This document shows, one piece after another, positions 24,317 to 34,667 of a stretch of 64,000 bases of DNA; positions within the stretch are counted from its first letter, which is position 1; each line of letters opens with the position of its first letter. Made by a program: the position numbers and the translations under genes. The notes under the pieces are model-generated. The model did no database searches. It was not told the DNA's origin and saw nothing but the letters and a program-made list of their open reading frames with translations. Origin of the DNA: Gemmatimonadota bacterium (GTDB taxonomy: Bacteria > Gemmatimonadota > Gemmatimonadetes > Gemmatimonadales > Gemmatimonadaceae); the NCBI GenBank assembly GCA_023249375.1, contig JAHFCT010000010.1:1-64000 (forward strand), given 5' to 3'.

Positions 24317-25273
24317 ATGACCGGCCCATTCCACATCCCTCTCGGCTACGGTGGCGAGTTCGACGCCATCTCCGCCGCGCTGCATCGATGGGGACCGCTC
24401 GCCACGGGCGTGGGAGACGACTGCGCGATTTTCGACGTGCCACCTGGCGAGCGGCTGGTGCTCAGTGTCGACAATGCAGTGGAGAACGTCCACTTCCGCC
24501 GAGCGTGGGTCACGCCCGAAGAGATTGGATATCGCTCGGCGATGGCGGCGATCAGCGACCTGGCCGCGATGGCGGCGCTGCCGCTCGGCATCACCATCGC
24601 GCTGACTTTGCCGGAGAGCTGGCGCGCCGATTTCCTGCGACTCTGTGACGGCGTGGGCGATGCGGCGCGCAGCACGGGGGCGCGCATTGTCGGCGGCGAC
24701 CTGTCGCGCGGCAGCGAACTGTCGCTTGGCATTTCGGCCATCGGTCACGTGGCCGCGCCGCTCTCGCGGCGGGGCGCGCGGGCCGGTGATGCGCTCTGGG
24801 TGACGGGCAAGCTCGGCGGACCGCTGCTCGCGGTGCGCGCGTGGGAACGCGGCGGCACGCCCGCCGCTGAACTGCGCGCGCGCTTTGCGCGTCCTGAGGC
24901 GAGGATCGAGGAAGCGCGCTGGCTCGTGGCGCACGGCGCGACCGCGGGACTCGACATCAGCGACGGCGTCGCGTCCGAGGCGTCGCACATTGCGGCCGCC
25001 GGCGGCGTGCGCGTCGTGCTGGATCTCGATCGCCTGCCGCTGCTCGCCAACGCCAGCGCCGATGACGCCGCGCGCAGCGGCGAAGAATACGAGTTGCTCG
25101 TCGCGGCGCCGGCGTCGCTCGACGCGTCGGCGTTCGAGTCGGCGTTCCGGCTGCCGCTCACGCGCATCGGGAGCATCGAGCCTGCGGCGCCGGGCGCGTC
25201 GCCCGTTGAAGCGCGCGTGCAGGGAGAACGCGTCGAGCTGCCGCGCGGTCACGATCACTTTCCGCGGCCATGA
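24317..25273 (+). CDS. thiL: Thiamine-monophosphate kinase
   Basis: ThiL phosphorylates thiamine monophosphate to the cofactor thiamine pyrophosphate with ATP. The 318 residues fit the family. It has the N-terminal GDDCAIFDVPPGERLVLSVD metal/substrate motif, the GYRSAMAAISDLAAMAALP helix, RIVGGDLSRGSELSLGISAI, VTGKLGGPLLAV, the second aspartate motif GLDISDGVASEASHIAA, and a late SGEEYELLVAAP. A PurM-like fold shared with selenophosphate synthetase is expected, but the Cys/Sec-containing loop of SelD is absent, so ThiL is preferred. The stop overlaps plsC (ATGA). A thiamin riboswitch acts on another gene about 9 kb away. Confidence 0.92.
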   Translation: MTGPFHIPLGYGGEFDAISAALHRWGPLATGVGDDCAIFDVPPGERLVLSVDNAVENVHFRRAWVTPEEIGYRSAMAAISDLAAMAALPLGITIALTLPESWRADFLRLCDGVGDAARSTGARIVGGDLSRGSELSLGISAIGHVAAPLSRRGARAGDALWVTGKLGGPLLAVRAWERGGTPAAELRARFARPEARIEEARWLVAHGATAGLDISDGVASEASHIAAAGGVRVVLDLDRLPLLANASADDAARSGEEYELLVAAPASLDASAFESAFRLPLTRIGSIEPAAPGASPVEARVQGERVELPRGHDHFPRP

Positions 25274-26010
25274 TCATCGCCATCGTCCGCACCATCATCA
25301 CGGCCATTGCGATGGTCGTCGCGACGATCGTGATTGCCGGCTCGGTCATCGTCGCCGGAGTGTTCGGCGTCGGCGACCGCCAGGGGTCCATCTACGATTG
25401 GGCGCCGCGCGCGTGGTCGCGCATCGTGCTGCGCGCCGCCGGCGCGCGCGTGGTCGTGCACGGCGGCGAGAACCGGCACGGCGCGCGCCACATCTTTGTC
25501 GGCAACCACGTGAGCTGGTTCGATGTGTTCACCGTGGCCGCGCACCTGCGCTGGGGCAAGTTCGTGGCCAAGGCCGAGCTCTTCAAGATCCCCATCTTCG
25601 GGCCGGCCATGCGCTATGCGGGCATGATTGCGATTGAGCGCGAGAACCGTTCGTCGGCGCGCACATCGATCGATCGCGCCGCCTTGGCCATCAACGACGG
25701 CGCCAGCGTCATCATGTTTCCGGAAGGGACGCGCGGCCGCAGCTACGCGCTTCGCAACTTCAAGAAGGGCGCGTTCGTGCTCGCCATCGAAACGCACGCA
25801 CCCATCGTGCCGGTGGCGATCTTCGGCACGATGCACGTGCAGCCCAAGGGATCATTCGTGATTCACCCTGGCGACATCCATGTGCACTTCCTGCCGCCCA
25901 TCGCCACCGACCATCTCGCCTACGATGATCGCGACGCCCTAGCCCAGCAGGCCAAGGCGCGCATCGCCGAGTGTCTCGAGCGCGAGCACGGCGTGGCGCG
26001 CGGCGCGTAG
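25270..26010 (+). CDS. plsC: 1-acyl-sn-glycerol-3-phosphate acyltransferase
   Basis: This membrane-bound acyltransferase makes phosphatidic acid from lysophosphatidic acid in phospholipid synthesis. The 246-residue product starts at the ATG overlapping thiL (25270). It has one N-terminal membrane helix (IITAIAMVVATIVIAGSVIV), the HX4D active-site motif in VGNHVSWFDVFTV, FVAKAELFKIPIFGPAMRYA, and the substrate motif IMFPEGTRGRS followed by IVPVAIFGTMHVQ. These are the four PlsC blocks. It is the last gene before the eno promoter/leader region, with a 117-base gap. Confidence 0.92.
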   Translation: MIIAIVRTIITAIAMVVATIVIAGSVIVAGVFGVGDRQGSIYDWAPRAWSRIVLRAAGARVVVHGGENRHGARHIFVGNHVSWFDVFTVAAHLRWGKFVAKAELFKIPIFGPAMRYAGMIAIERENRSSARTSIDRAALAINDGASVIMFPEGTRGRSYALRNFKKGAFVLAIETHAPIVPVAIFGTMHVQPKGSFVIHPGDIHVHFLPPIATDHLAYDDRDALAQQAKARIAECLEREHGVARGA

Positions 26011-26063
26011 ACCGCGCCAGAGCAGACGTCGTGCAATTCAGGTAACTTTCGAAGGCTGATCAA

Positions 26064-27414
<1,351 letters not shown>

Positions 27415-27420
27415 CGGCAG

Positions 27421-27567
27421 CGCACGGCGCACACGGCGCGGGCTCTCGCTCCGCGCAAACGGCGCCGGAGTCCCGCTCCGCGCAAACGGCGCCGGGGTCT
27501 CCTTCCGCGAAATTCTCGGGCCTGCGGCCCTCCAGTATTCGCGGAAGGAGACCCCGACGCCGTTTGC
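27421..27567. repeat. 26-base tandem repeats running into a 30-base inverted repeat
   Basis: Two copies of a unit beginning cgctccgcgcaaacggcgcc start at 27448 and 27474 (period 26). A diverged partial copy lies before them from about 27421. The second copy is also the 5' arm of a hairpin: 27482-27511 and 27538-27567 are inverted repeats matching at 29 of 30 positions. The 26-base loop holds a further small hairpin, gggcc-tgc-ggccc. No U-tract follows, so it is not a standard intrinsic terminator. It could still block transcription or stabilise the eno mRNA end. Confidence 0.85.
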
Positions 27568-27617
27568 ACACCCACCGGCGTTTCATCGCGGCGCGGTCGG
27601 TCGTCATACACGTGCCT

Positions 27618-27953
27618 ATGCCGCCCAAGACGACGCGCGCTGCGCGCAAGACCGCCGGAGACAAGAAGTCGCCCATGGCTCTCGCCGTGATCACTGCGAT
27701 CGCACTCGCCGTGACGTACTTCGCCGTGCAGGGCGGGGAATACGGCACCACGGACTTGCTGCGGCAACGCGGCCGGCTGGCGGTCGTCCAGCATGAGGTC
27801 GATTCGCTGCAGGCGCAGGTCGACAGCTTGCAGCGCTGGAAGCGCGCCATCGAAACGGATCCGCTGGTGCAGGAGCGCCTCGCCCGCGAGGAATTCGGTA
27901 TGGTGAAGGGCGAGAAGGAAGTTCTCTACCGATTTGCGGAAGACCGGCGCTAA
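27618..27953 (+). CDS. FtsB/DivIC-type septum formation protein
   Basis: The 111-residue product has the layout of FtsB/DivIC: a basic cytoplasmic N-terminus (MPPKTTRAARKTAGDKK), one transmembrane helix (ALAVITAIALAVTYFAVQGG) and a periplasmic coiled coil (LAVVQHEVDSLQAQVDSLQR) with the ERLAREEFGMVKGEKEVLY motif near the end. These proteins link FtsL and FtsQ and activate septal peptidoglycan synthesis at division. ATG 27618 gives a sensible N-terminus, though upstream codons are open. eno followed by ftsB is a widely conserved gene order, which strongly supports the call. FtsB and DivIC cannot be separated on sequence, so no symbol is given. Confidence 0.87.
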   Translation: MPPKTTRAARKTAGDKKSPMALAVITAIALAVTYFAVQGGEYGTTDLLRQRGRLAVVQHEVDSLQAQVDSLQRWKRAIETDPLVQERLAREEFGMVKGEKEVLYRFAEDRR

Positions 27954-27969
27954 TTTTGCGCCCTTCCGC

Positions 27970-27998
27970 TTGAAGTTGCGCTCCGACACCCTTACTAT
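27970..27998 (+). promoter_or_regulatory. Sigma-70-type promoter of initiator tRNA
   Basis: ttgaag at 27970-27975 and tactat at 27993-27998 are separated by 17 bases. Transcription would start near 28005, a few bases before the tRNA 5' end at 28010. Position and spacing are nearly ideal. Confidence 0.72.
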
Positions 27999-28009
27999 TC
28001 GGTCATCGA

Positions 28010-28083
<74 letters not shown>

Positions 28084-28092
28084 TCAATGCAG

Positions 28093-28127
28093 ACGGCCGG
28101 TCCCTCGGGACCGGCCGTTCTGTTTTT
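28093..28127 (+). terminator. Intrinsic terminator after tRNA-fMet
   Basis: A perfect stem, acggccggtcc pairing with ggaccggccgt, is closed by a tiny ctcg-type loop and followed by ttctgttttt. It lies ten bases after the tRNA and fits a rho-independent terminator. Confidence 0.9.
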
Positions 28128-28184
28128 CGCGCGAATTTGCGGCCCGACTATCGCCTCGGTTGGCGACCGGGCCGAGCGTCGGGG

Positions 28185-28787
28185 TTAGCGGCCCGACGAC
28201 GACGCGATGAGCGCAATGAACCGGCGGCCGCTCACGATAAACGGCATCCCCTCCGGTGCCCGCCTCGCCATGGTCAGCGCAAGCAGCGGGTCATCTCCGA
28301 TGACGCTGATGCCGATCATGCGTGCGCCGCTCGTGGTGTCGGCCGTGTACTCGAACGCGAGCTTGTAGCGCGCTCTCGTGAACGCGACACCGCCGGGGAG
28401 AAATGGCAGCATCCCTTGCGGCGCCACGCCGGGACGTCCGGCTGGCGGCCATTGCAGTGACGCCGCCTGGTACTGGAGCAACGCCGCTGTGCGCGCCGCC
28501 TCGGCGTCGGCCAGCGCCGCTGATGCGTCGTTCCATCGCCGCCAACCGTCGGGTCGGGGGGCGATGAGCCGGATGGCGATGAGTGCAACGGCAATCCAGG
28601 TCGTCCAGCGGATGCGCACGGCATGCAGTTCGAGCCACGGCACCTTCACCGAGCGCGTCGCACGCGCGGGCTCAGCGGGAGGCGCGCCGGTCATCCCGCT
28701 GCGCACGTCAACCCGCTGCGAGGGCCGGTTGTCTCCGGGCCGCCCCTGAGGCGTAGACCGCGACGATGAAGGGCGCGGTCCGCTCAC
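28185..28787 (-). CDS. Membrane-anchored protein of unknown function
   Basis: The 200-residue product begins at GTG 28787, overlapping the upstream gene's stop (GTGA). The first about 50 residues are polar and Ser/Arg/Pro-rich. A single membrane helix follows (WTTWIAVALIAIRLIAP), then a coiled-coil-like segment (RWNDASAALADAEAARTAALLQ) and a C-terminal globular part (YKLAFEYTADTTSGARMIGI, ending FIVSGRRFIALIASSSGR). This resembles pilin-like or general-secretion accessory proteins with a cytoplasmic tail, a helix and a periplasmic domain, but no prepilin cleavage motif is visible. An internal ATG (residue 32) may be the real start. It forms a pair with the next gene. Confidence 0.65.
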   Translation of the reverse strand: MSGPRPSSSRSTPQGRPGDNRPSQRVDVRSGMTGAPPAEPARATRSVKVPWLELHAVRIRWTTWIAVALIAIRLIAPRPDGWRRWNDASAALADAEAARTAALLQYQAASLQWPPAGRPGVAPQGMLPFLPGGVAFTRARYKLAFEYTADTTSGARMIGISVIGDDPLLALTMARRAPEGMPFIVSGRRFIALIASSSGR

Positions 28788-29317
28788 GGCCGGGATCCCG
28801 CGCCGCCCAACAGTGCGCCCAGCGGCTGCGTGCTCTCGTAGGTCACCGTCGCCGGGCCGTCACTGGCTGACAGCGTAAAGCGGGTCGCGTCGAGCGCCAC
28901 GAATCGCACGCTGCGCATATCACCACCGGCGTCGGCGAGCGACGCGGGGAGCTTGCCCTCTGCTTCGCGATACGACGTCACGCGTTCGGCTTCGGCGGCC
29001 AGCACGAGCCGCAGGCCCAGTTCGCGCTGCTCGACGGTGCGGTCATCGTGGACCGAGCGCGGCAGCCAATCGGGCGGGGCGAGGAAGAGCCAGAGAACGA
29101 TGGCTATCGCCAGCGCCGCGTTGACGGCGCGCAGCAATGGGCCGCGGTCGACGGGCGGCGCCGCCTGCGACGACTGAGCCGCCTTGGCCTGTTCCGTGGT
29201 GATGGAGGCCGCGATCTCGTACGCCTTCTGGAGGGCCTGCTTGCGCAGGTCCCCTTCGTCCGGCGGCACGTAGTTCTCGTCCGGAAACTGGCGCTTGAAC
29301 GGATCGTCGGGACTCAT
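28784..29317 (-). CDS. Membrane-anchored protein with pilin-like periplasmic part, function unknown
   Basis: The 177-residue product starts at ATG 29317. The cytoplasmic N-terminus is acidic (MSPDDPFKRQFPDENYVPPD). One membrane helix spans AVNAALAIAIVLWLFLAPP. The periplasmic part has AEAERVTSYREAEGKLPASL followed by beta-rich MRSVRFVALDATRFTLSASD. Short periplasmic proteins with a helix, a Tyr/Gly-Lys/Leu-Pro-xx-Leu turn and terminal strands often belong to the pseudopilin group, but the diagnostic prepilin site is missing, so this is only a resemblance. It is translated with the downstream gene and faces away from the tRNA-Met at 29449. Confidence 0.65.
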   Translation of the reverse strand: MSPDDPFKRQFPDENYVPPDEGDLRKQALQKAYEIAASITTEQAKAAQSSQAAPPVDRGPLLRAVNAALAIAIVLWLFLAPPDWLPRSVHDDRTVEQRELGLRLVLAAEAERVTSYREAEGKLPASLADAGGDMRSVRFVALDATRFTLSASDGPATVTYESTQPLGALLGGAGSRP

Positions 29318-29408
29318 CTGATAAAGACGATTAGCCCAGGGTCTCGGTTGCGGAAATCAAGGTTCGGCGGGCCGTCCATGCACAGTGGCGCGCTGAATGG
29401 GCGGGGCT

Positions 29409-29436
29409 TTGAGTGCGCACAGCCCCCCCGTATATT
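29409..29436 (+). promoter_or_regulatory. Promoter of the second tRNA-Met
   Basis: ttgagt (29409-29414) and tatatt (29431-29436) are separated by 16 bases. The predicted start lies a few bases before the tRNA 5' end at 29449. Confidence 0.68.
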
Positions 29437-29448
29437 ACAAGGCTGCAC

Positions 29449-29522
29449 GGCTGGGTAGCTCAGCTGGTGAGAGCGCACGACTCATAATCGTGAGGTCGAG
29501 GGTTCGATCCCCTCCCCAGCTA
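29449..29522 (+). tRNA. tRNA-Met (CAT), probably elongator
   Basis: A cloverleaf with acceptor ggctggg/cccagct, D arm gctcagctggtgagagc, anticodon arm cacga-ctcataa-tcgtg (anticodon CAT) and T arm gagggttcgatcccctc. The arm sequences resemble elongator tRNA-Met; the anticodon is also compatible with a lysidine-modified tRNA-Ile2, which cannot be excluded. It lacks the three G:C anticodon-stem pairs of the initiator. Position 1-72 is a G-U wobble. CCA is not encoded. Confidence 0.9.
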
Positions 29523-29533
29523 TTCTGGATATT

Positions 29534-29566
29534 CGACCCCGCTGGCGTTCCGCGCCAGCGGGGTCG
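29534..29566 (+). terminator. Hairpin terminator after tRNA-Met
   Basis: A 14-base-pair perfect stem runs from cgaccccgctggcg (29534-29547) to cgccagcggggtcg (29553-29566) with a five-base loop. Only a weak T-run (catgttt) follows. It sits eleven bases after the tRNA and just before the GTG start of the next gene. Confidence 0.7.
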
Positions 29567-29580
29567 CATGTTTCGCGCCT

Positions 29581-31107
29581 GTGCCTCCCACTCCTCCGCT
29601 CAACGCTGCCGCACCACTGCACGTGCTCGTGACCGGCGCCACGGGCTACATCGGCGGCCGACTCGTGCCGCGCTTGCTCGAGGACGGCCATCGCGTCCGC
29701 TGCGTGGCACGCAACCCGAGCCGGCTCGAGAGCTACAACTGGCCCGGCGTCGAGATTCTCCCCGCCGATCTGGAAGAGCCGGATCTCTTCTGGAACATGT
29801 TCGACGGCATCGACGTCGCGTACTACCTGGTGCACTCGATGGCCGCCGGCGACGCGTACCGCGAACGCGATCGCCTGATGGCGCAGACCTTTGCCGAAGG
29901 CGCGGCGCGCGCTGGGGTCAAGCGCATCATCTATCTCGGAGGACTCGGCGATCCCCAAAAGGTGCACAGCAAGCACCTCGTGTCGCGGCAGGAGGTCGGG
30001 CGCTGTCTGGCGTCTACCGGCGTGCCCGTCATCGAGTTTCGCGCGGCCGTCATCGTCGGGTCGGGGAGCGCGAGCTTCGAGATGATCCGCCATCTCGTCG
30101 AGCGGCTGCCGATCATGATTGCCCCCACATGGGTGAACACCCGCTGTCAGCCAATTGGCATTCGCTCGGTGCTCGACTACCTCGTGGAGGCGCTCGATCA
30201 TCCGACGGCGCGCGGCGTCTACGAAATTGGCGGCGAGGACATCCTCACGTATCGCGAGATGATGCTGCGCTACGCGCAGCAACGCGGCCTGCGCCGCTAC
30301 ATCATCCCGCTCCCCGTGCCGCGTCCGGAACTAACCTGGCGCTGGGTGGACATCTTCACGCCGATTCCGTACAACATCGCGCGGCCGCTGGTGGAGAGCC
30401 TCGCGACGCAAGTGATCGTGCGCAACGACGCGGCGCGGCTGACGTTCAAGGTGCAGCCCACGGGCTACGACGAAATGGTGCGCCGCGCGCTGTCGCGCAT
30501 CGAGCAGGACAGCGTGATGACCACATGGGCCTCGTCGCTGTCGAGTCTGCCGCAGGGCCAAGGCGATGAGGATTTCCTTGGCTTGCACGAGGGCATGCTC
30601 CTCGACCGCAAGCGGCGGCGTGTGAAAGCATCACCCGAGCGGATGTTCGAGGCCATCTGCCGGCTGGGCGGCGAGGAAGGATGGCTCGCCGGCAATTTGC
30701 TGTGGAAGCTGCGCGGCATCATGGATCGCATGGTCGGCGGCACGGGCATGCGCCGCGGGCGCCGTCATCCGCGCGACCTACGCGTGGGCGAGCCGCTCGA
30801 CTGGTGGCGCGTCGAGGCACTCGAAGAGCCGCACTTGCTGCGGCTGCGCGCCGAGATGAAGCTGCCGGGGCGCGCGTGGCTGCAGTTTGAGGTGCTCCCC
30901 GACGAGATGGGCTGCCGCGTGGAGCAGACGGCGTTCTTCGAACCGTGGGGAATCAGCGGCTACCTCTACTGGTGGTCGGTGCTGCCGTTCCATCGCTTCA
31001 TCTTTCCCGGCATGATTGACGCGCTCAAGCGGCGCGCCGAGCTGGCGGAGTTTGAAGCGCGGTGGGGCCCGCAGCGCGCACGTGCCGAAGGCGCTGCGGG
31101 AACCTGA
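29581..31107 (+). CDS. NAD(P)-binding SDR protein with C-terminal DUF2867 domain
   Basis: The 508-residue product from GTG 29581 is a fusion common in bacteria. Residues 12-300 form an atypical extended SDR domain with the nucleotide motif VLVTGATGYIGGRLVPRLLE, YYLVHSMAAGDAY, RIIYLGGLGDP and a late GVYEIGGEDILTYREMM. Residues about 345-495 form DUF2867 (LGLHEGMLLDRKRRRVKASP, PRDLRVGEPLDWWRVEALEE and SGYLYWWSVLPFHRFIF). The SDR half lacks an obvious YxxxK pair, so it may bind a nucleotide without classical dehydrogenation. No pathway partners are adjacent; the cytochrome c gene converges on it with a six-base gap. Confidence 0.85.
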   Translation: MPPTPPLNAAAPLHVLVTGATGYIGGRLVPRLLEDGHRVRCVARNPSRLESYNWPGVEILPADLEEPDLFWNMFDGIDVAYYLVHSMAAGDAYRERDRLMAQTFAEGAARAGVKRIIYLGGLGDPQKVHSKHLVSRQEVGRCLASTGVPVIEFRAAVIVGSGSASFEMIRHLVERLPIMIAPTWVNTRCQPIGIRSVLDYLVEALDHPTARGVYEIGGEDILTYREMMLRYAQQRGLRRYIIPLPVPRPELTWRWVDIFTPIPYNIARPLVESLATQVIVRNDAARLTFKVQPTGYDEMVRRALSRIEQDSVMTTWASSLSSLPQGQGDEDFLGLHEGMLLDRKRRRVKASPERMFEAICRLGGEEGWLAGNLLWKLRGIMDRMVGGTGMRRGRRHPRDLRVGEPLDWWRVEALEEPHLLRLRAEMKLPGRAWLQFEVLPDEMGCRVEQTAFFEPWGISGYLYWWSVLPFHRFIFPGMIDALKRRAELAEFEARWGPQRARAEGAAGT

Positions 31108-31113
31108 CGCGCG

Positions 31114-31662
31114 CTACTTGTTCGTCGAGTCCTTGACCGTCAGGTCGAAGTACTGTCCCACCGTCGGCTTCACGCCGGGCTTGGTGCCGCGCGGCAGCCG
31201 CACCGGGTTGGGGCCGAGCGACTTCGTGTACTGGTACATCGCGCGCATGTCTTTCTCGCTGAACTTCGCGGCGTTGTGCCAGGGCATCGGCAGCTTGCCG
31301 TCCCCGCCGTCGGCGGTGCGCATGACTTCGACCCAGTGGTCCTCGGACTGCCGGTCGGCGATCTGTCGCAGGTTCTTGCCGTACACTGTCCCCCATGGGC
31401 CGTAGTACCCGACGGGATTGCCGGCCAGCTGGTCCGCTTTCGGCACGTTCCCCTTCTTCTCGGTCCAGCCGGCGGTGTGGCAGTCGTGGCAGCTGCCGAG
31501 GATCATCAGGTACTCGCCGGCCGCGATCGGGCTCGAGGCGCTCACGAACGGCTTTTCCTCCTGCGTCCGAACGCGGGCCGTGGCCGTCGGGGCGGCGATG
31601 GCGGCGACGAGCGCGGTGGCGGCGACGCTGCCGGTGAGCAGGATGAGACGGGACCGCTTCAT
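31114..31662 (-). CDS. Periplasmic cytochrome c, single haem
   Basis: The 182-residue product begins with a signal peptide (LILLTGSVAATALVAAIAAP) and carries one haem-binding CHDCH in YLMILGSCHDCHTAG. The probable axial methionine is in GKLPMPWHNAAKFSEKDMRA. It ends with a polar tail. The layout (an early CxxCH, a MPW motif and a MYQYTKSLGP helix) matches class I-type cytochrome c proteins found beside dehydrogenases, but no redox partner is adjacent. A Shine-Dalgarno-like ggagaag sits just upstream of ATG 31662. It suggests aerobic or other respiratory growth. Confidence 0.88.
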   Translation of the reverse strand: MKRSRLILLTGSVAATALVAAIAAPTATARVRTQEEKPFVSASSPIAAGEYLMILGSCHDCHTAGWTEKKGNVPKADQLAGNPVGYYGPWGTVYGKNLRQIADRQSEDHWVEVMRTADGGDGKLPMPWHNAAKFSEKDMRAMYQYTKSLGPNPVRLPRGTKPGVKPTVGQYFDLTVKDSTNK

Positions 31663-31753
31663 TAAGTGGCTTCTCCGGAGATCAGTGGGCGGGGCTAGGC
31701 GCGCGGAGTGCCCGCGCGCCGGACGGGAATTCTACGTGTGAGACGAGGATTCG

Positions 31754-34579
31754 TTAGGGCGCGTGCGACGCGTGCTGCGCCTCGGGCGCGGCCGGCACGC
31801 TCTCGGCGATTTCGCGGTCGAGCACGCGGTCCAGCGCCGCACGGACGTCGTCGAGCTTGGTCGGTTTGCTGACGAAGTCGTCCATCCCCGCGGCCGCGCA
31901 GCGTTCGCGCTCCTCTTCCAGCGCGCTCGCCGTGAGCGCGATGATCTGCACGTGCTGGCCGGCCTTTTCGGCGGCGCGAATGCGGCGCGTCGCCTCGTAG
32001 CCGTCGAGGTGCGGCAGGTGGCAGTCCATCATCACCGCGTCGTACTCCCGCATCAGCGCCTTGTCGACGGCCTGCAGGCCGTCGGTGGCGAGTTCGACGT
32101 CGCAGTGCAGCGATTCGAGCATCTTGCGCGAGATGATCTGGTTGACCATGTCGTCTTCCACGAGCAGCACGCGCAGCCGCGCCCGCGAGGCGGCGCGCGG
32201 CATGGGCAACGAACTCTGCCGCGCCGCGTCGCGCGCCGTCGACGCCTGCTCGGCGAGCAGGTGCTGCGTGAGCAGTGGTCCGTGCTGGCTCGAGGCGCGG
32301 GCCGCATTGCGGCGCACGAGCACCGCTTCGATCATCGCCTGCAGCGTGTCGGCGCGGAGCGGCTTGGGCAGGTAGCCGTCGTAACCCACGGCCTGGAACC
32401 GCGCCGCGTCGCCGCGCAGCGAGGCCGACGTCGCGAGCACGAGGCCGAGCGGATGCAGCGCGTCATCGGCACGCACGGCGCGGCCCACGCCTTCGCCGTC
32501 GGCGCCGGGCATCAGATAATCCACCACCGCGATGCGGTAGGGATCACCCTCGGACTGCGCGCGGCGAATCTCGGCCAGCGCGCCGTCGCCGCTCATCGCG
32601 ACGCCCACGCGCATGCCCCACGCCGACAAACGCTCGCGCAGCACGCGCAAGCCGACGTCGTTGTCGTCGACGACGAGCGCGCGCACGCCGCGCAACTCCG
32701 GCGCGGGCGGCGCCACCGGCACCACGCTGGGATCGAGCGGCAGCGTGACGCTCACGCGGAAGATCGAGCCCACGCCCAGCGTGCTCTCGACCGTCATCGT
32801 GCCGCCCATCAGGTCCACCAGCCGCTTGCTGATGGACAGTCCCAGCCCGGTGCCGCCGAAGCGGCGCGTCGTCGACGAATCGCCCTGCTCGAACGGCGTG
32901 AAGAGCCGCACGATGCGGTCGGGTGCGATGCCGATGCCGGTGTCGTGCACGCTGAGCAGCAGGTTGGCGTGGCCGGCATCGACCTCGCGCGACTCGACGT
33001 CGATGAGCAGGTGGCCGTGCTCGGTGAACTTGACGGCGTTGCCGGCGAGATTGAGCAGCACCTGCCGCACGCGGCCGCTGTCGCCGATGAACCGGCGCGG
33101 CGTCCCCGGCGCGATGCGCACGACGATCTCCGTGCCCTTGTCCCGCGCCCGCGGTGCGATGAGGTCGGCGACTTCGGCCACCGCGACGTGCAGGTCGAAC
33201 GGAATGGGATCGAGGCCGAGCTTGCCGGCTTCGATCTTGGAGAAGTCGAGGATGTCGTTGATGACGCTGAGCAGATGGTCCGCCGAGCGCTGTGCGGTCT
33301 CGAGGTACGAGCGCTGCTCGGCGTTAAGCGTGGTCTCGGCGAGCAGCGACGTCATGCCGATGACGCCGTTCATTGGCGTGCGAATCTCGTGACTCATCGT
33401 CGCGAGGAACTCGCTCTTCGCCTGCGATGCGGCTTCGGCTAGTTCCTTGGCCGAGCGCAACGACGCCTCCGCCGCCTTGCGCAGCTCGCGCTGGCGCTGC
33501 GCGCGCCGGCGGTTGAGCACGGCGACGCCGGCGTTGACGAGGAGCACGAGGACGAGCGTGACGTACAGCCAGCGGAGGATGCGCGCCTGCGCAAAGGCCT
33601 CCGACGCGTCGAGCTCGAAGACGAGGCCGGCGTCGATCTCGGGAATGAAGGTCCACGCGCCGACGACTTGGGCGCCGCGATAATTGCGGTAGCCGCCCAT
33701 GTCCACTTCGGTGGAGCCCTGCGTGACGTGCGAGGCGGCGCGGGTGAGCGGCCAGCGCTCGGCGTCGCGCGCGGCGACCTTGCCCGTCTCGAGCGTGCGC
33801 CCCGGATCGCGTACCGTGAGGCGGAAGGCGACGGTGCCCGCGTCGCGCGGGACGAGGCCCGCGTGCAGCAGCGTCTGCCCGAAGCGCGGCGGACTCGCAA
33901 AGATGCCGTCGCGGCTGATCAGGTAGACGTCGCCCGTCTTCCACGTGCGGCTGACGTCGAGCCGCACCGACATGGGCGCGTCAAACATCACGGCGCCAAG
34001 ATGACGGCCGCCGGCGTCGAGCACCGGCGTGGCGACGGTGACAAACGGCTCGCCCGCGGCCAGCGTATCGCCCGACGCGATGGTGGTGCGGGGGAGAGGG
34101 GCGGGGGCGCTGACGACGGTGACGCCGGCCAGCGCACGGCGAAGGCGCGCACTGTCATGCCAGCGCATCGCCGCTTCACTGCGCGTCGTGCCGTTGGTCA
34201 TCACCACGCGACCGCTCGGGTCGACGAGCGACCAGCTCAGCCAGCCTTCGGCTTGGAGGGCCGTGGCCATCGCGTTCTCCGCCACCTGGGCATCGGCGGC
34301 CGCGGACGTGCCGTTGAGCATGCGGCGCAGCACGGGAAGCACGTTCGGCGCCGCGGCGATGGCGCCGCTGGCGCGCACGATGTCCCGGTGCCACCGCTGG
34401 ATCTCGGCGCGCCGTTCGTCGCGCCTCGACTGCAACAGCGCCTCGTCGGCGTCGCGGATGCGCCCCTCGAAGAGCACGAGCGACACCGCCCCCACCACGA
34501 CGGTGAGTGCGAGCGTGGTCCACACGACCGTGCGGGCGGCGGCGGGCGAATCGAAGAACCGCTGGATGGTGTTTTTCAT
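31754..34579 (-). CDS. Hybrid sensor histidine kinase with two receiver domains
   Basis: The 941-residue membrane kinase has helix 1 at residues 17-37, a roughly 300-residue periplasmic sensor of probable Cache type, and helix 2 at 334-355. The dimerisation domain carries the phospho-accepting His397 in [18 protein letters not shown]. The ATPase domain follows with [22 protein letters not shown] and [18 protein letters not shown]. Receiver 1 has Asp687 in AVVDYLMPG and lysine in LPKPL; receiver 2 has Asp852 in [17 protein letters not shown] and VSKPT. Both look competent. It has no Hpt domain, so its signal must pass to a separate phosphotransfer protein. It is divergent from the riboswitch-controlled TonB receptor, but no functional link is shown. 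Confidence 0.92.
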   Translation of the reverse strand: MKNTIQRFFDSPAAARTVVWTTLALTVVVGAVSLVLFEGRIRDADEALLQSRRDERRAEIQRWHRDIVRASGAIAAAPNVLPVLRRMLNGTSAAADAQVAENAMATALQAEGWLSWSLVDPSGRVVMTNGTTRSEAAMRWHDSARLRRALAGVTVVSAPAPLPRTTIASGDTLAAGEPFVTVATPVLDAGGRHLGAVMFDAPMSVRLDVSRTWKTGDVYLISRDGIFASPPRFGQTLLHAGLVPRDAGTVAFRLTVRDPGRTLETGKVAARDAERWPLTRAASHVTQGSTEVDMGGYRNYRGAQVVGAWTFIPEIDAGLVFELDASEAFAQARILRWLYVTLVLVLLVNAGVAVLNRRRAQRQRELRKAAEASLRSAKELAEAASQAKSEFLATMSHEIRTPMNGVIGMTSLLAETTLNAEQRSYLETAQRSADHLLSVINDILDFSKIEAGKLGLDPIPFDLHVAVAEVADLIAPRARDKGTEIVVRIAPGTPRRFIGDSGRVRQVLLNLAGNAVKFTEHGHLLIDVESREVDAGHANLLLSVHDTGIGIAPDRIVRLFTPFEQGDSSTTRRFGGTGLGLSISKRLVDLMGGTMTVESTLGVGSIFRVSVTLPLDPSVVPVAPPAPELRGVRALVVDDNDVGLRVLRERLSAWGMRVGVAMSGDGALAEIRRAQSEGDPYRIAVVDYLMPGADGEGVGRAVRADDALHPLGLVLATSASLRGDAARFQAVGYDGYLPKPLRADTLQAMIEAVLVRRNAARASSQHGPLLTQHLLAEQASTARDAARQSSLPMPRAASRARLRVLLVEDDMVNQIISRKMLESLHCDVELATDGLQAVDKALMREYDAVMMDCHLPHLDGYEATRRIRAAEKAGQHVQIIALTASALEEERERCAAAGMDDFVSKPTKLDDVRAALDRVLDREIAESVPAAPEAQHASHAP

Positions 34580-34630
34580 CGACGCGGTGGAAGCTCGCTT
34601 CTAATGTTTGGCGGGGCAAGCGGTCAGCGA

Positions 34631-34658
34631 TTGCGCCGGCGGTGCCTTCTGCTAGTAT
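34631..34658 (+). promoter_or_regulatory. Probable promoter of the TonB receptor transcript
   Basis: ttgcgc (34631-34636) and tagtat (34653-34658) are 16 bases apart. A start near 34665 places the transcript 5' end just before the riboswitch. Confidence 0.6.
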
Positions 34659-34667
34659 ACACGCATA

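Noticed and set aside
24317-25273. Selenophosphate synthetase (SelD) as a partner of selA.
   Set aside because: The protein has the ThiL motifs and lacks the Cys/Sec loop near the N-terminus of SelD.
27482-27567. Large hairpin after eno as an intrinsic terminator.
   Set aside because: No U-tract follows the 3' arm, and the arms are longer than typical terminators. It is reported as a repeat.
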